DNA from: UBA868 sp016776875
GTDB lineage: Bacteria > Pseudomonadota > Gammaproteobacteria > Arenicellales > UBA868
Length of the DNA stretch: 64,000 nucleotides
Direction: 5' to 3'
Assembly: GCA_051201585.1 (NCBI GenBank)
Contig: CP179198.1
Coordinates: 124,001 to 188,000, forward strand
This document shows, in pieces, positions 51,971 to 62,212 of this stretch. Numbering within the stretch: the first letter of the stretch is position 1; the number at the start of each line of letters is the position of its first letter. The translations under genes and the position numbers were made by a program. The notes under the pieces were generated by a model. That model saw only the letters and a program-made list of their open reading frames with translations. It was not told the DNA's origin and did no database searches.

Positions 51971-51990
51971 GCCGATGTTCGGCTTTTTTT
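51971..51990 (+). terminator. Short-stem terminator
   Basis: GCCGA (51971-51975) and TCGGC (51979-51983) form a 5-bp stem with a 3-nt loop followed by seven T residues. It lies about 95 bp after the 60-residue gene. Confidence 0.6.
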
Positions 51991-52001
51991 GATGGGATTG
52001 G

Positions 52002-52679
52002 TTAGTCCAGCACCCGGAAGTGAAGCTCGGTTGGCATGCCGTCGTGGCCGTTGATGGCGTTCATGTCTTGCGGACAAGCGGACATCACCACGATGGCATC
52101 GCAAAGCGCGCGCAGCTTGATGGCGTCTTTGGGTTGACAAACCGTGGGTTCAAACGCGGTTTTGCCATCGGGCGCAATCGGGATATTCATCCACAGATTG
52201 AACGGGTCTGGGATCTTCGGCGCCTTAAGGCCAATGGCGATCATTGCCATTCTGAGGTTGTCGGTGCAGTTGTCGTGATAATCCGTGCAGCCGAGAATTT
52301 TGTATCGGTTGATATCACAACATGACAACAGCGTATCGTGCACGCCTGGCGAGGTGTCCTCTGTGATTTCAAACATGGGCCGGCGAACGTTAGAGACAAT
52401 CTGATCACCGATTTTCGGGAAAACGCTCGACAGCGATGTGCGGGTGTGCGCCATTGAGAGAAACTCTTCGTGGTCGGGATCACCAAAAGCCCAGAAGTCA
52501 CAAACCTGTGTGCCGTGGGTGTTTTGAACCTCGATCAGCTGATGTTTTTTAATCCTGACGGCGACGCCGCATCGCGCGGGTACACGGTAGGTTTCGTCAA
52601 GGGCAGGTACGCCGTCCGGCGAGATCGCGCTTTTTAATGAGTCATTACTGCCATCCGGTGTTGCGGCATCAAAAGCCAT
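52002..52679 (-). CDS. DUF1989 / urea carboxylase-associated family protein
   Basis: This 225-residue protein has YRVPARCGVAVRIKKHQ, EVQNTHGTQVCDFWAFG (about 49-65), HTRTSLSSVFPKIGD and DYHDNCTDNL, then PCPQDMNAINGHD-like metal-binding end residues. These are typical of the DUF1989 family. Members include proteins linked to urea carboxylase and carboxyguanidine deiminase subunits. No urea carboxylase gene is present. The gene is 42 bp after the TauD gene on the same strand, so they may be co-expressed. Confidence 0.88.
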   Translation of the reverse strand: MAFDAATPDGSNDSLKSAISPDGVPALDETYRVPARCGVAVRIKKHQLIEVQNTHGTQVCDFWAFGDPDHEEFLSMAHTRTSLSSVFPKIGDQIVSNVRRPMFEITEDTSPGVHDTLLSCCDINRYKILGCTDYHDNCTDNLRMAMIAIGLKAPKIPDPFNLWMNIPIAPDGKTAFEPTVCQPKDAIKLRALCDAIVVMSACPQDMNAINGHDGMPTELHFRVLD

Positions 52680-52721
52680 GTGGTTATCCTTTTTGGGTCG
52701 TGAAGATCTGAAAACGGCTGC

Positions 52722-53579
52722 TTATTGAAGGGCGACACCCTCAAGGGTGATGCGATGCATCACGCGCCGGTGGCCGTGATAGTCGTTCATGGCGTTGTGC
52801 CAGGTGGCTCGGTTGTCCCAGAACGCGATTGAGCCCTCTTGCCACTCAAACCGGCAGGTAAATTCCTCACGTGCCCCATGCGCATACAGAAAATCCAGCA
52901 GGGGTTGGGACTCCTCGATGGTCCAGCCGTCAAACCGCACGGTAAAGTCAGCGTTGACATATAGTGCTTTTTTCCCGCTCAGCGGATGGGTAATGATCAC
53001 GGGATGCAGGGCGTCCTGAACCGCGAGTTCGGGGTTGGCGAGGCGTCCGTCTTCGTAATGCTCGCTGTCCGAGACACTGTAGCCAAACGCGTGACGGCTC
53101 GAGTGCCAGGCATTAAGGCCCAGAAGTGTTTTTTTCATGCCGTCTGACAGGGCTTCAAAGGCGAGCGTCATGCTCGAGAACAGCGTATCGCCCCCGACGG
53201 GAGGCACTTGCCGTGCATACAGCATCGACCCCATTGCCGGGATCTGGTCGTAGGAGTGATCGGTATGCCAGGTGCCGCCGATGTTTTCTTTTTGATCGGG
53301 CGTTTTGATGACTTCCGCGATCTGCGGATAGCCATCGAGTGGCTTGAAGAACCGATTGATGTTGATCTCGCCCCATTGCCCAGCGAGATCAATGTGTTGC
53401 TGGGGAGATAGGTTTTGATCTCGGAAGAAAATCACCGAGTACTTCGCAAAAGCATCCTTAAGCTTCGCCATCACGGAGTCGCTCAGCGGTTGGGCAAGGT
53501 CAACGTCATCGATTTGTGCGCCGAGCGCTGCTGAAAGCGGGGTGACCCCGATCTCGCGATAGCGCCGTGAATCTGTCAT
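52722..53579 (-). CDS. TauD/TfdA family Fe(II)/2-oxoglutarate dioxygenase
   Basis: This 285-residue enzyme has the metal motif HTD in GTWHTDHSYDQIP (about 103-115), PPVGGDTLF, and the distal His with 2-oxoglutarate-binding Arg in NRATWHNAMNDYHGHRRVMHRI (split, about 251-272). The fold and length fit taurine or alpha-ketoglutarate-dependent dioxygenases; no sulfonate transporter is adjacent, so the substrate is unknown. It is followed by DUF1989. Confidence 0.92.
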   Translation of the reverse strand: MTDSRRYREIGVTPLSAALGAQIDDVDLAQPLSDSVMAKLKDAFAKYSVIFFRDQNLSPQQHIDLAGQWGEININRFFKPLDGYPQIAEVIKTPDQKENIGGTWHTDHSYDQIPAMGSMLYARQVPPVGGDTLFSSMTLAFEALSDGMKKTLLGLNAWHSSRHAFGYSVSDSEHYEDGRLANPELAVQDALHPVIITHPLSGKKALYVNADFTVRFDGWTIEESQPLLDFLYAHGAREEFTCRFEWQEGSIAFWDNRATWHNAMNDYHGHRRVMHRITLEGVALQ

Positions 53580-53686
53580 GGGTAACTTAAATGATCAATC
53601 CAAAACAAAAGTGTAACCGATGGCGAGCACTCAAAAACGGGCGTTTCGAGTCCGGTAGAATCACCACTCGACTTTGAGGAGATTCC

Positions 53687-56600
53687 ATGTACTTTGACCT
53701 AAGACTCTGGGGCTTTACCCGGGGCGTCCGGCTTCGCATTTTGGGGGCCGTGGCGCTTGGCGTGTTGGGCGTGCTTTTCGGGATTGCCCGCCTTGCCCTG
53801 CTGGGCTGGCTGATCGCCGAGGTTTTTTCGGGTACGGGATTTTCCGAGCTGGTGGTGCCGTTCATCGGCGTCGCGGTCGTGATGATGGTTCGGGGCGGGC
53901 TTGAGTACTGGCGCACGATGGTGGCCCACAATACGGCGGCTATTGTGCAGCTGCATCTTCGGACCGTGATTTTTGATCAGGTCACTCGTCTAGGCCCGGC
54001 TTACTTCGGGCTTGAGCGCACGGGGGACGCCATTGTGGCGATGATCGAGGGTGTCGAACAGCTCGAGATTTATTTTGGACAATATCTGCCGCAGCTGATT
54101 GTTTCGATTCTCACGCCGTTCCTGATTTTTGGGGTTGTGGCTGTATTTGATGTGCCGATCGCGCTGGTCATGCTGGCTGCCGCTCTTTTTACGTTAATTG
54201 CGCCGCAAGTGTTTCATCACTGGGATGGCAAAAAATCTCTCGAGCGGGGGCGCGATTACAAAGCATTCGCGGCGGAGTTCCTCGATTCCGTTCAGGGCCT
54301 GGCAACGCTGAAGGCCTTTGGCCAGAGCGGCAACCGGGCGAAAAGTCTTAAGGAAAAAGCACACGCCCTGTTCAAGTCGACCATGTGGGTGCTGGCGACT
54401 AATTCATTGGCTCGCGGGATTACCGATATCGGCATCACGCTGGGCGCGGCCGGGACGCTTGCTTATGGCGCCTTCCGCGTGGTGGACGGGGAGATGAATC
54501 TTGCGGTTTTGCTGATGGTGTTGATGCTCGGGGTTGAGGTGTATCGACCGCTTCGCGATATGCGCGGCATGATGCATAACGGAATGATGGCGCAGTCTTC
54601 TGCCCAGACGATTTTTCAGCTTATCGATGCCGACCCCCTAGTGGTCGAGCCCCAAACGCCGGCGACCGTTGATGTGTTGCATCCGTCGGTCTCTTTTGAA
54701 GGCGTGCGTTTTGCCTACCCCGGCGCGCGGCAAAAAACCCATGAGCAGGTGAGCTTTGAGATCAAAGCGGGAGAGCGGGTTGGCTTTGTCGGGCCAAGCG
54801 GCGCCGGCAAATCATCAATCGTGCGTCTGTTGCTGCGGTTTTACGATCCGAACGAGGGCGCGATTCGCATTGGCGGGCATAACCTTAAAGATCTGACGCT
54901 TCAAGACATTCGCTCGCAAATCGCAGTGGTCATTCAGGATACCTATCTCTTTCACGGCACCGTTGCCGATAACCTTCGCGTGGGTAAACCGGATGCGTCT
55001 TCCGAAGCGCTTGAGGAGGCCTGCCGGGCAGCTAACGCCCATGAGTTTGTGTCGCTATTGCCACAGGGATATGACACGGTGATCGGCGAGCGCGGTATTC
55101 GGCTTTCGGGTGGACAGCGTCAGCGCATTGCGATCGCCCGTGCCATTTTGCGAGATGCGCCAATACTGGTGTTGGACGAGGCTTTGTCAGCTGTTGATGC
55201 CGCGAATGAGTCGATTATTCAGGAAGCGCTTGACCGGTTAATGCGCGGGCGGACCACCCTGATCTTTGCGCATCGCCTGTCGAGCATTATTGATGCCGAC
55301 CGGATTCTGGTTCTGGACGGCGGCGCTATTGCAGAGGAAGGCACCCACACCGATTTGATGGCCCAAAACGGCGTCTATCATCGATTGATGTCGGCTCAGG
55401 CCAGCGAGCGTTCGACCGGCGCCATTGATCTCGATGCGTCATTAAAACCCAAGCGGATCGAGGCCTCGCCGTATAGCGAGGCGTCTGAATTTATACCGAC
55501 AGATGCGATCGTTAAAGCCGAGGGTCTGGGTTGGATGGCAGCCGCGCTTGAATTGCTCAAATACATCAAGCCGTACAAAGGCCGCCTGGCGATGACTTTT
55601 GGTTTCGGGGTGACCCGCGTGATTGCGTACATCGGGATCGGTGTGGTCAGCGCGCTCGCTGTTCGTGCGGTTAAGACCGGTGAGCCATTTTTGGATCTAC
55701 TTATTTTCCTGGCGGTGCTCGCGCCGGTTGCAGGCGTCTTTCATTGGCTGGAATCCTGGGTCGCACACGATATGGCGTTCAGACTGCTCGCTGAAATGCG
55801 GATTGCGCTCTTCGAAAAACTTAACAAGCTTGCGCCGGCCTACATGGTGCGGCGACGCACCGGCGACATGGTCGGCATGGCAACTTACGACGTCGAGCTG
55901 GTGGAATACTTCTTTGCACACACGGTCGCGCCGGCTTTTGTCGCAGTACTGATACCCGCGGTGGTGATGGCTGCTTTATTTTATTTCGGCTGGACGATGG
56001 CGCTGGTATTACTCCCGTTTTTGGCGATTGTGGCATTGAGTCCGTTTTTCCTGAGAAAACGAGTCGATGAGATGGGCTCGCTCGCCCGCGAAGCACTCGG
56101 GGAGTTAAACGCGCATGCGGTCGATAGTGTTCAGGGGCTCGCTGAAGTGATTGCGTTTAATTATGTGGATGGCCGGCGCGAAGAGCTTGCCATGCGAACG
56201 CGCGATCACCACCGGATCCGGTTACCATTTTTCTCGGATCTCACGCTTCAAAAAGAATTGCTCGATGTGGTGACGGGCCTTGGCGGTCTTGCGGTTGTTG
56301 TAACGGGTGCCGTGTTGGTGGGTGCAGGCCAGCTGGAAGCGGCGATGTTGCCGCTACTGACATTGCTCGCGATGGCGGCGTTTTTGCCGATTTCGGAAAT
56401 CTCCCAGGTGAGCCGTCAATTGGCTGACACGTTAGGCTCAACGCGGCGGCTCTACGCCGTTGAACAGGAACCGGTTCCCGTAACTGATGGGCCAGGCGGC
56501 TTCTCGGTGGATCATCAGGGTGGAGTGCCCATCGAGCTTGATCATGTTGATTTCAGTTATGAAACCAGCTCGCGTCCTGCACTGGATGACGCGGACTTTA

Positions 56601-57274
56601 CCGCCGAAGCCGGCAAGACCATTGCACTGGTGGGCCCCTCGGGGGCCGGTAAAACCACAGTTGCTCACCTGCTGATGCGATTTTGGGATCCGCAAAAAGG
56701 GTCTATCTCGCTCGGGGGGCATGATCTGCGGGACTATAAGCTTGATGAGCTTCGTGGGCAGATCGCGTTAGTCGCGCAGGATACTTTTTTATTTAACGAC
56801 ACCTTACGCACGAATATTTTGATTGCGCGACCGGATGCGAGTGAAGAGGAGTTACAGCGTACGTTGCAACGGGCTTCTTTAAGTGAATTGATCGAGAGCC
56901 TCCCTGATGGGTTGGAGACGATGGTGGGTGAGCGGGGGATGCGTCTTTCGGGAGGGCAGCGTCAGCGTGTTGCCATCGCGCGCGCTTTTCTAAAAGATGC
57001 GCCCGTGCTGATTCTGGATGAAGCGACTTCGCATCTGGACGCGGTAAATGAGCATGCTGTGCGACAGGCGCTTGAGGCGCTAATGGCGGACCGAACAACG
57101 CTCGTGATTGCGCATCGACTCTCGACTGTTCGAGGTGCTGATCAGATTATTGCGCTCGATAAGGGCAACGTTGTTGAGACCGGTACGCACGAGGAACTGC
57201 TGGCACGGGGTGGCTTGTATGCGCAGCTTGTTTCGCACCAGGTGGCCGGCGCATCGGGACGACCAGAGGCCTAG
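53687..57274 (+). CDS. Fused ABC exporter (two TM-ATPase halves, CydDC-like)
   Basis: This 1195-residue protein is two half-exporters in tandem. Half one has membrane helices (about 10-290) and an ATPase with GPSGAGKSS, LSGGQRQRIAIARAI and VLDEALSAVD. Half two has membrane helices (about 640-930), GPSGAGKTT, LSGGQRQRVAIARAF and LILDEATSHLD. Both halves keep Walker A, signature and Walker B, but the first has LDEALS where DEATS is common. The overall form resembles CydD/CydC (thiol/haem-related) or lipid exporters. GAGGAG precedes the ATG. Substrate unknown. Confidence 0.9.
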   Translation: MYFDLRLWGFTRGVRLRILGAVALGVLGVLFGIARLALLGWLIAEVFSGTGFSELVVPFIGVAVVMMVRGGLEYWRTMVAHNTAAIVQLHLRTVIFDQVTRLGPAYFGLERTGDAIVAMIEGVEQLEIYFGQYLPQLIVSILTPFLIFGVVAVFDVPIALVMLAAALFTLIAPQVFHHWDGKKSLERGRDYKAFAAEFLDSVQGLATLKAFGQSGNRAKSLKEKAHALFKSTMWVLATNSLARGITDIGITLGAAGTLAYGAFRVVDGEMNLAVLLMVLMLGVEVYRPLRDMRGMMHNGMMAQSSAQTIFQLIDADPLVVEPQTPATVDVLHPSVSFEGVRFAYPGARQKTHEQVSFEIKAGERVGFVGPSGAGKSSIVRLLLRFYDPNEGAIRIGGHNLKDLTLQDIRSQIAVVIQDTYLFHGTVADNLRVGKPDASSEALEEACRAANAHEFVSLLPQGYDTVIGERGIRLSGGQRQRIAIARAILRDAPILVLDEALSAVDAANESIIQEALDRLMRGRTTLIFAHRLSSIIDADRILVLDGGAIAEEGTHTDLMAQNGVYHRLMSAQASERSTGAIDLDASLKPKRIEASPYSEASEFIPTDAIVKAEGLGWMAAALELLKYIKPYKGRLAMTFGFGVTRVIAYIGIGVVSALAVRAVKTGEPFLDLLIFLAVLAPVAGVFHWLESWVAHDMAFRLLAEMRIALFEKLNKLAPAYMVRRRTGDMVGMATYDVELVEYFFAHTVAPAFVAVLIPAVVMAALFYFGWTMALVLLPFLAIVALSPFFLRKRVDEMGSLAREALGELNAHAVDSVQGLAEVIAFNYVDGRREELAMRTRDHHRIRLPFFSDLTLQKELLDVVTGLGGLAVVVTGAVLVGAGQLEAAMLPLLTLLAMAAFLPISEISQVSRQLADTLGSTRRLYAVEQEPVPVTDGPGGFSVDHQGGVPIELDHVDFSYETSSRPALDDADFTAEAGKTIALVGPSGAGKTTVAHLLMRFWDPQKGSISLGGHDLRDYKLDELRGQIALVAQDTFLFNDTLRTNILIARPDASEEELQRTLQRASLSELIESLPDGLETMVGERGMRLSGGQRQRVAIARAFLKDAPVLILDEATSHLDAVNEHAVRQALEALMADRTTLVIAHRLSTVRGADQIIALDKGNVVETGTHEELLARGGLYAQLVSHQVAGASGRPEA

Positions 57275-57304
57275 GGCGCTGGCCTTGATGCTGTCCCGGA
57301 CATC

Positions 57305-58315
57305 CTAGCGCACGTTTGATTCCGGCGTGACTTTTCCATCGATCACCTTTTGACTCACGCCATAGAAGCGGACGGTGAACGAAAACTCCTGGCCATGGGT
57401 ATTGATATTGTTTACCGCGTCATCGCCACAATTGAACGAGATGGTGATTGAGTCATCACTGTTGGTGTCCCAGCGGTATGAATTGACGTTGCGGACATCC
57501 GGTAGCAAGTAGCGATCCGCGTCGTACGCTGTAATGGACGTAAAGTAAACTGACTCGGGGTCTTCGAATGTAGTCGTGAGGCACTTGTCTCCCGCCAACA
57601 AGACCGAGTTGGTGTAAAGGTTTCCAACGCCGACCTCTGGCGACGCGCCACCCCAGCCATTCGCATTCTCAAGATTCCATTGATGACGATCGGTAATCTC
57701 GGCAGAAGTCCTTGGGAATGTGTATTTAAAGGGTGAACCCCGGGTCTCAGCTGTCAGTCTCGAGGTCCATTCTTCGACTTCCGAATAGTCATAGGGGCGA
57801 ACCTTGTATGTGCCGAATACCAGTGTGTTCACCTTGACCTGGTCCTGCGCCGTCCTCGCGATATCCAATCCCTTTTCTGTTCCCGTCCGGTAGATCAGAA
57901 AAGCGAATTGGGTTTCAACCGCTAGATCATAATCACCCGCACCGACAACATAATGTTGGCCATGCCCGCCTTCTGTTACAACCTGCACCGACATATACAC
58001 ATCGACCTCAGGAATGGAGAACTGAACGCGCCCGTTCTAAGCTTCCACGATAGCTGCCGAGTACAAGGTGTCATCATTCATTTGCACCGTGGCCGCTTTT
58101 TTGCCACGAGGGGGTAGGTTTCGAAGATGAACGATGTCTTTATTGGCGCCCAGACTGACCCAGTTACGAAAGTTTCTCGCCGTTTCGGCTTCGGCATAGT
58201 TCGCCTCGGAGACAGGAATGGTGTCCGCTGCGTGGACCTGGCACATACCCAGGATGCCTATCAAGACACCCGTCGTTCGTATTCCTATCTTTAACGATTT
58301 ATAACTGAACATCAA
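57305..58315 (-). pseudogene. DUF1254/DUF1214-type exported protein with an in-frame amber codon
   Basis: ATG 58315 gives a signal peptide (TTGVLIGILGMCQVHA) and the DUF1254 start (AEAETARNFRNW, ATVQMNDDTLYSAAIVEA) to TAG at 58037-58039. The same frame continues NGRVQFSIPEVDVYMSVQVV and on to 57305, with DUF1214-like FTVRFYGVSQKVIDGK at the end. The join is seamless apart from one codon, so this is one protein of about 335 residues with a nonsense change or base error. TAG is used as a normal stop elsewhere (phaR, PIF1-like gene, ABC exporter), so recoding is unlikely. Confidence 0.85.
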
Positions 58316-58421
58316 AATTCTCCTGTCAAATTCCCGCCTGGGCCAAGATCAATTTCTACATACCCTGAATATCCTATTCGTTTCAATCCGAAAATAAAAC
58401 ACGGCAGCGCTTTCAACCGGA

Positions 58422-60020
58422 CTATTTTTGCATCACTTCTTCAATGTGATCAGCGAAGCCGGTTCCGGCTTCGGCATAAATATTAAATACCGAGTCGGCA
58501 CCCGCTTCCAGCAGGATCTCATTTTCGTCGGGGTAGCGCGCGGTCGCTGAGATCCGACCGGCAAACTGAATCACGCTTAATTGCTCGAGTGCGCTGAGAT
58601 TTGCCTCCAGATTGGGTAACGCCAGCATCACCAACTCAAAACGATCCTGTCCGCGCAGCTGCTCCCAAAAATCAGCATCGCTGGGCGTGCTGCGGAGCAC
58701 ATTTCGTCCCTGTTCAAGGTGATATTTGACTTGTTCTGCATCAAAGTCGATTCCGACGATGGTATCGCCATGACGGTGTTGCATGCGATCGTAGGTGCCC
58801 GTACCGACCCGACCCATCCCGAAAATAGCGATCGTCGCGTGATGGGTATCAATGGAGTGATCCTCAGGTAGGCGTGCCGTGCTCTGAAAGCGGAGCCAGA
58901 AATTGCGATAGCGCCGATAAAGGCTCTCGTCCCGGCGGGTAAAAGGTGCCGCGACCAGGAAAGACAGCGACAAGGCGATTGACATGACCACTAGCCATTG
59001 CGGATCCAGCCAGCTATTGCTTACGCCTATCGCTGCAACGATAAGACCGAATTCACTAAAGTTATTCAAGCTCAGCGAAGTGAGCAGGGAGTTTCGTGAT
59101 CTCACGTGAAAACGATTCAATAAAAAGAAGAACAGGACTGACTTCAGAAAAACAAAAGGCACAAGCGCAATGGCGATGACAGCAGCAGTCACCGTTAGAT
59201 TGCCGGCCATGCCGACCGACAGGAAAAATCCGACCAGAAAAAGATTTTTAAAACTCAACATGGTTTTGCTGAGCTCTGATGATTTGGGGTGGTGAGCGAT
59301 TAGCACGCCGACCACCAATGCGCCGACATCACCTTTTATGCCGGTCAGCTCAAATATCTCGGCGCTGCCTAACGCGAGTGCGAGACCGAAGAGCGCCAGG
59401 AGTTCGCCATGACCGCTTTTTTCAAGGAGTCGAAAAAAGACATGACGAAGCGGAACCAGCAAAAAGAGTGTTAATGCCCATAGTGTGGGAACTTTACCGG
59501 CGGACGCGGCTAGGAAGATAACGGCCGCAAGGTCTTGCATCACCAGGATGCCGATCGCGATTTTGCCGAATTGGGATTTGATTTCGGCTTTATCTTCAAG
59601 CACCTTGACGACGAAGACGGTGCTCGAAAAGCTGAGCGCAAATGCGAGAATTGCGGCATGTTTCAGGGTCATGCCGGTGAAGAGCGGTGCGCCCCATGCC
59701 GCCAATATCACCGCAGAAACGCCAAACATCGCAACCACTAAAACCATATGGATAGAGCTTACCGCCCAGACATAAGGCTTCATGAGCGTCTTGAGTTCAA
59801 GCTTGAGGCCGACGGTAAAGAGCAATAGCGTAATGCCGATATCGGCTATTTTCTGAAGCGTGTCTCCACCGCTAACACCCAGCGCATTGAGCGCAAATCC
59901 GGCCACTAGAAAACCGACTAACGGCGGTAATCCCAGAAGCTTCGCACCAAGCCCCAGAAAAAAGGCAAGGCCAATCCAGGTCGTATCGCTGAGCAGTGGC
60001 TGGATCCATTCCCAATCCAT
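58422..60020 (-). CDS. Kef/YbaL-type cation:proton antiporter with RCK/NAD-binding domain
   Basis: This 532-residue protein has about 12 membrane helices (residues 10-370) of the CPA2 family. A cytoplasmic TrkA-N (RCK) domain follows, with IAIFGMGRVGTGTYDRM (about 398-414) as the nucleotide-binding loop. It probably exchanges K+ or Na+ for protons and is gated by a nucleotide or thiol signal. It is monocistronic and divergent from the photolyase gene. Confidence 0.92.
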   Translation of the reverse strand: MDWEWIQPLLSDTTWIGLAFFLGLGAKLLGLPPLVGFLVAGFALNALGVSGGDTLQKIADIGITLLLFTVGLKLELKTLMKPYVWAVSSIHMVLVVAMFGVSAVILAAWGAPLFTGMTLKHAAILAFALSFSSTVFVVKVLEDKAEIKSQFGKIAIGILVMQDLAAVIFLAASAGKVPTLWALTLFLLVPLRHVFFRLLEKSGHGELLALFGLALALGSAEIFELTGIKGDVGALVVGVLIAHHPKSSELSKTMLSFKNLFLVGFFLSVGMAGNLTVTAAVIAIALVPFVFLKSVLFFFLLNRFHVRSRNSLLTSLSLNNFSEFGLIVAAIGVSNSWLDPQWLVVMSIALSLSFLVAAPFTRRDESLYRRYRNFWLRFQSTARLPEDHSIDTHHATIAIFGMGRVGTGTYDRMQHRHGDTIVGIDFDAEQVKYHLEQGRNVLRSTPSDADFWEQLRGQDRFELVMLALPNLEANLSALEQLSVIQFAGRISATARYPDENEILLEAGADSVFNIYAEAGTGFADHIEEVMQK

Positions 60021-60185
60021 TGGTTGTCCCTGGTTGATGAGAGTTCGGTGAGAGTGCCGGGCTCATGATTTTAGTTCACCCACGATCTGAACGTTTTGCA
60101 CTTGTAAATCACAGCGGTTGACTATCATTCGACGCGATATCAATTTTGATTTAAAACCAGCAGTGCCAATTTCGGGTTGCAAACT

Positions 60186-61493
60186 ATGAAGGCTCAATCT
60201 CCTGTCGATGTGGTGGTGTGGCTCGTCCGCGACACCTGTCGGCTTCAGGACAATCCGGCGTTCGATCGTGCACTCGAAGAGGCAAAAACCAGATCTGCAA
60301 TCGTATTGGCACTTTCGTGCCTGGAGCCACGGCGTTGGAAAGGCGAACAATTCGGGTTGAGTCGATCAGGCCCGCAATGGCGTAGATTTCGGGCGGAATC
60401 GCTGGTCGCGCTGCGGGAATCGTTTGAGCAAAAGAACAGTCGACTCTGGATTGCAGCGGGCACACCAGGTGATGTGATATCCAATTTCCCCCCGCATGTC
60501 CATGTAACGACCGTTGTCACCGACCTGCCGGTGGCGCCAGACGAAGAAAAAGAAAACGCGTCGCTTGTTGCGCTTGGGTTAGAGGTTCTGGAGGTGCAGG
60601 CGGATGAGCTTTTTGACGCTGCGCAGATCAAAAATGCGCTGGATCAGTTGCCCTCAAGCTTTACGAAATTTCGCAAAACGATTGAAAAGAAGCAGGGCGC
60701 CACACCGCCTGAGCCTATCGGAGCTGCCACGCCATCGGCGCCATTAAGCCAGCCGTGGAAAGATCCTGATGATTTGGTGACCGCCCTGGCGGTGGCGGTG
60801 TCGACATCTACCGAGGTTGAAGCGCGAGGCGGTGAGGTTGCCGCTCAAATGATTTGGCGAGATTACCTTGACAGTGGTGCGCTGTCTTCGTACAAAAAGA
60901 CGCGAAACGCTTTTTTCGGGAGAACCCAGTCAAGTCACCTATCGGCCTGGCTTGCGCATGGATGTCTTTCTGCGCGGATGATGTGGCACGATATTCTCGA
61001 TTACGAGCGGCAAAACGGCGCCAATGAATCAACCTACTGGCTTCGGTTCGAACTTTTATGGCGTGAGTTCTTTAGGTGGTACTCGCGCGAAACGGGATTC
61101 CGGCTTTTTCGATCAGAAGGGCCAAGCGGCGGGACGGTTGTTTATCAAGAAAACCCGGCGGGATTTTTACAATGGTGTGGCGGCCAAACCGGGGTCGATA
61201 TTGTCGATGCAGCGATGCGCGAGCTTGCCCGGACGGGATGGTTGAGCAATCGGGCAAGACAACTGGTGGCCAGTTATTTGATTTACGACCTTAATCTTGA
61301 CTGGCGACTTGGCGCCGCGTGGTTTGAAAGCCAACTTGTCGATTTTGATGTTGCGAGTAACTGGGGTAACTGGGCCTATATTGCAGGTGTCGGACCTGAC
61401 CCGAGAGGCGGCCGGATTTTCAATCTTGAATCGCAGGCAGAGCGGTATGACTCTGAGCAGCGTTATCGGACTCGCTGGTTAAATACTCAATAA
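60186..61493 (+). CDS. Cryptochrome/photolyase family protein, DASH type
   Basis: This 435-residue flavoprotein has an N-terminal photolyase domain (VVWLVRDTCRLQDNPAFDRA) and FTKFRKTIEK, followed by a FAD domain with WRDYLDSG, LLWREFFRWYSRETG, MRELARTGWLSNRARQLVAS and VASNWGNWAYIAGVGPDPR. The last segment with RGGRIFN is characteristic of DASH cryptochromes, which repair cyclobutane dimers mainly in single-stranded or loop DNA. An in-frame TTG lies 9 bases upstream; ATG 60186 was chosen. Confidence 0.94.
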   Translation: MKAQSPVDVVVWLVRDTCRLQDNPAFDRALEEAKTRSAIVLALSCLEPRRWKGEQFGLSRSGPQWRRFRAESLVALRESFEQKNSRLWIAAGTPGDVISNFPPHVHVTTVVTDLPVAPDEEKENASLVALGLEVLEVQADELFDAAQIKNALDQLPSSFTKFRKTIEKKQGATPPEPIGAATPSAPLSQPWKDPDDLVTALAVAVSTSTEVEARGGEVAAQMIWRDYLDSGALSSYKKTRNAFFGRTQSSHLSAWLAHGCLSARMMWHDILDYERQNGANESTYWLRFELLWREFFRWYSRETGFRLFRSEGPSGGTVVYQENPAGFLQWCGGQTGVDIVDAAMRELARTGWLSNRARQLVASYLIYDLNLDWRLGAAWFESQLVDFDVASNWGNWAYIAGVGPDPRGGRIFNLESQAERYDSEQRYRTRWLNTQ

Positions 61494-61554
61494 ACCACCC
61501 TGTTGCCACGGATTTGGCATGTTTTTGGTCTTAAAAGGGTCGTAGAATTGACGC

Positions 61555-62175
61555 ATGACGGCACGAGATAAACATCAATCGAGTGATCTGAACCAGAACC
61601 ATGAGCTTGGATTAGGTCAGAACCAGAAAGGGTTCGTATTGTTGACCAGCCTGGTTGTGCTCGTGGGCGCTTCCTTGCTCGCGTTTGCACTGGTCAAGAC
61701 ATCGCTTTTCCAGGAGAAACTCGTTGGTGCCGAGGTCTCGTTGCATCATGATTTTGAATCCGCCGAGATAGCGGTTCGAGATCGTGAGTTGGAGCTCAGT
61801 TCCCTTACCGATCTAAGCCATCTTGCTGACGAAGATTTTGCCAACGCAGAATGCGGAATCGTGAAGGTGGCGGGGAATCTCGTTGAGGGTCAAGTGGGTG
61901 GCGCGAGAATTGAAACTACTTTTTATGTGCCTCCGCCGAATGGCTACAACTGGGGAAGAGATAGAAAGGGATCAAATGTTGCGCTTTGTCATTTTCATGC
62001 CTCCAATACCATTTATGTATCGGTTAACGCGATTGGCGATGATTTTTCCAAACATCTTGCCCACGCGGGAGACTACCTCGGGGAATGCGGGGGTGGCAAT
62101 ACAAATTGGAACACCTGTATCGACCGATTTGGAGACCAGCCCAGACGGCTGTCTTGGACACAGATCTGGGAGTGA
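61555..62175 (+). CDS. PilX-like type IV pilus assembly protein
   Basis: This 206-residue protein has a polar leader, then GFVLLTSLVVLVGASLLAFALV (split; about 29-50), a hydrophobic N-helix like PilX/minor pilins. The KTSLFQEKLVGAE segment with FESAE (about 69) is the usual end of the PilX N-domain; the C-terminal part has Cys pairs (CGGGNTNWNTC). No other pilus gene is adjacent, so it is isolated from an fimT/pilV/pilW cluster. Confidence 0.8.
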   Translation: MTARDKHQSSDLNQNHELGLGQNQKGFVLLTSLVVLVGASLLAFALVKTSLFQEKLVGAEVSLHHDFESAEIAVRDRELELSSLTDLSHLADEDFANAECGIVKVAGNLVEGQVGGARIETTFYVPPPNGYNWGRDRKGSNVALCHFHASNTIYVSVNAIGDDFSKHLAHAGDYLGECGGGNTNWNTCIDRFGDQPRRLSWTQIWE

Positions 62176-62212
62176 TCAACCCGTTGGGCATGCTGGAAAA
62201 CCGCTAGCCCAA

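Noticed and set aside
30301..58039. Amber (TAG) recoding in this organism
   Set aside because: TAG clearly ends phaR, the PIF1-like gene and the ABC exporter, so it is a real stop. The two internal ambers look like isolated changes.
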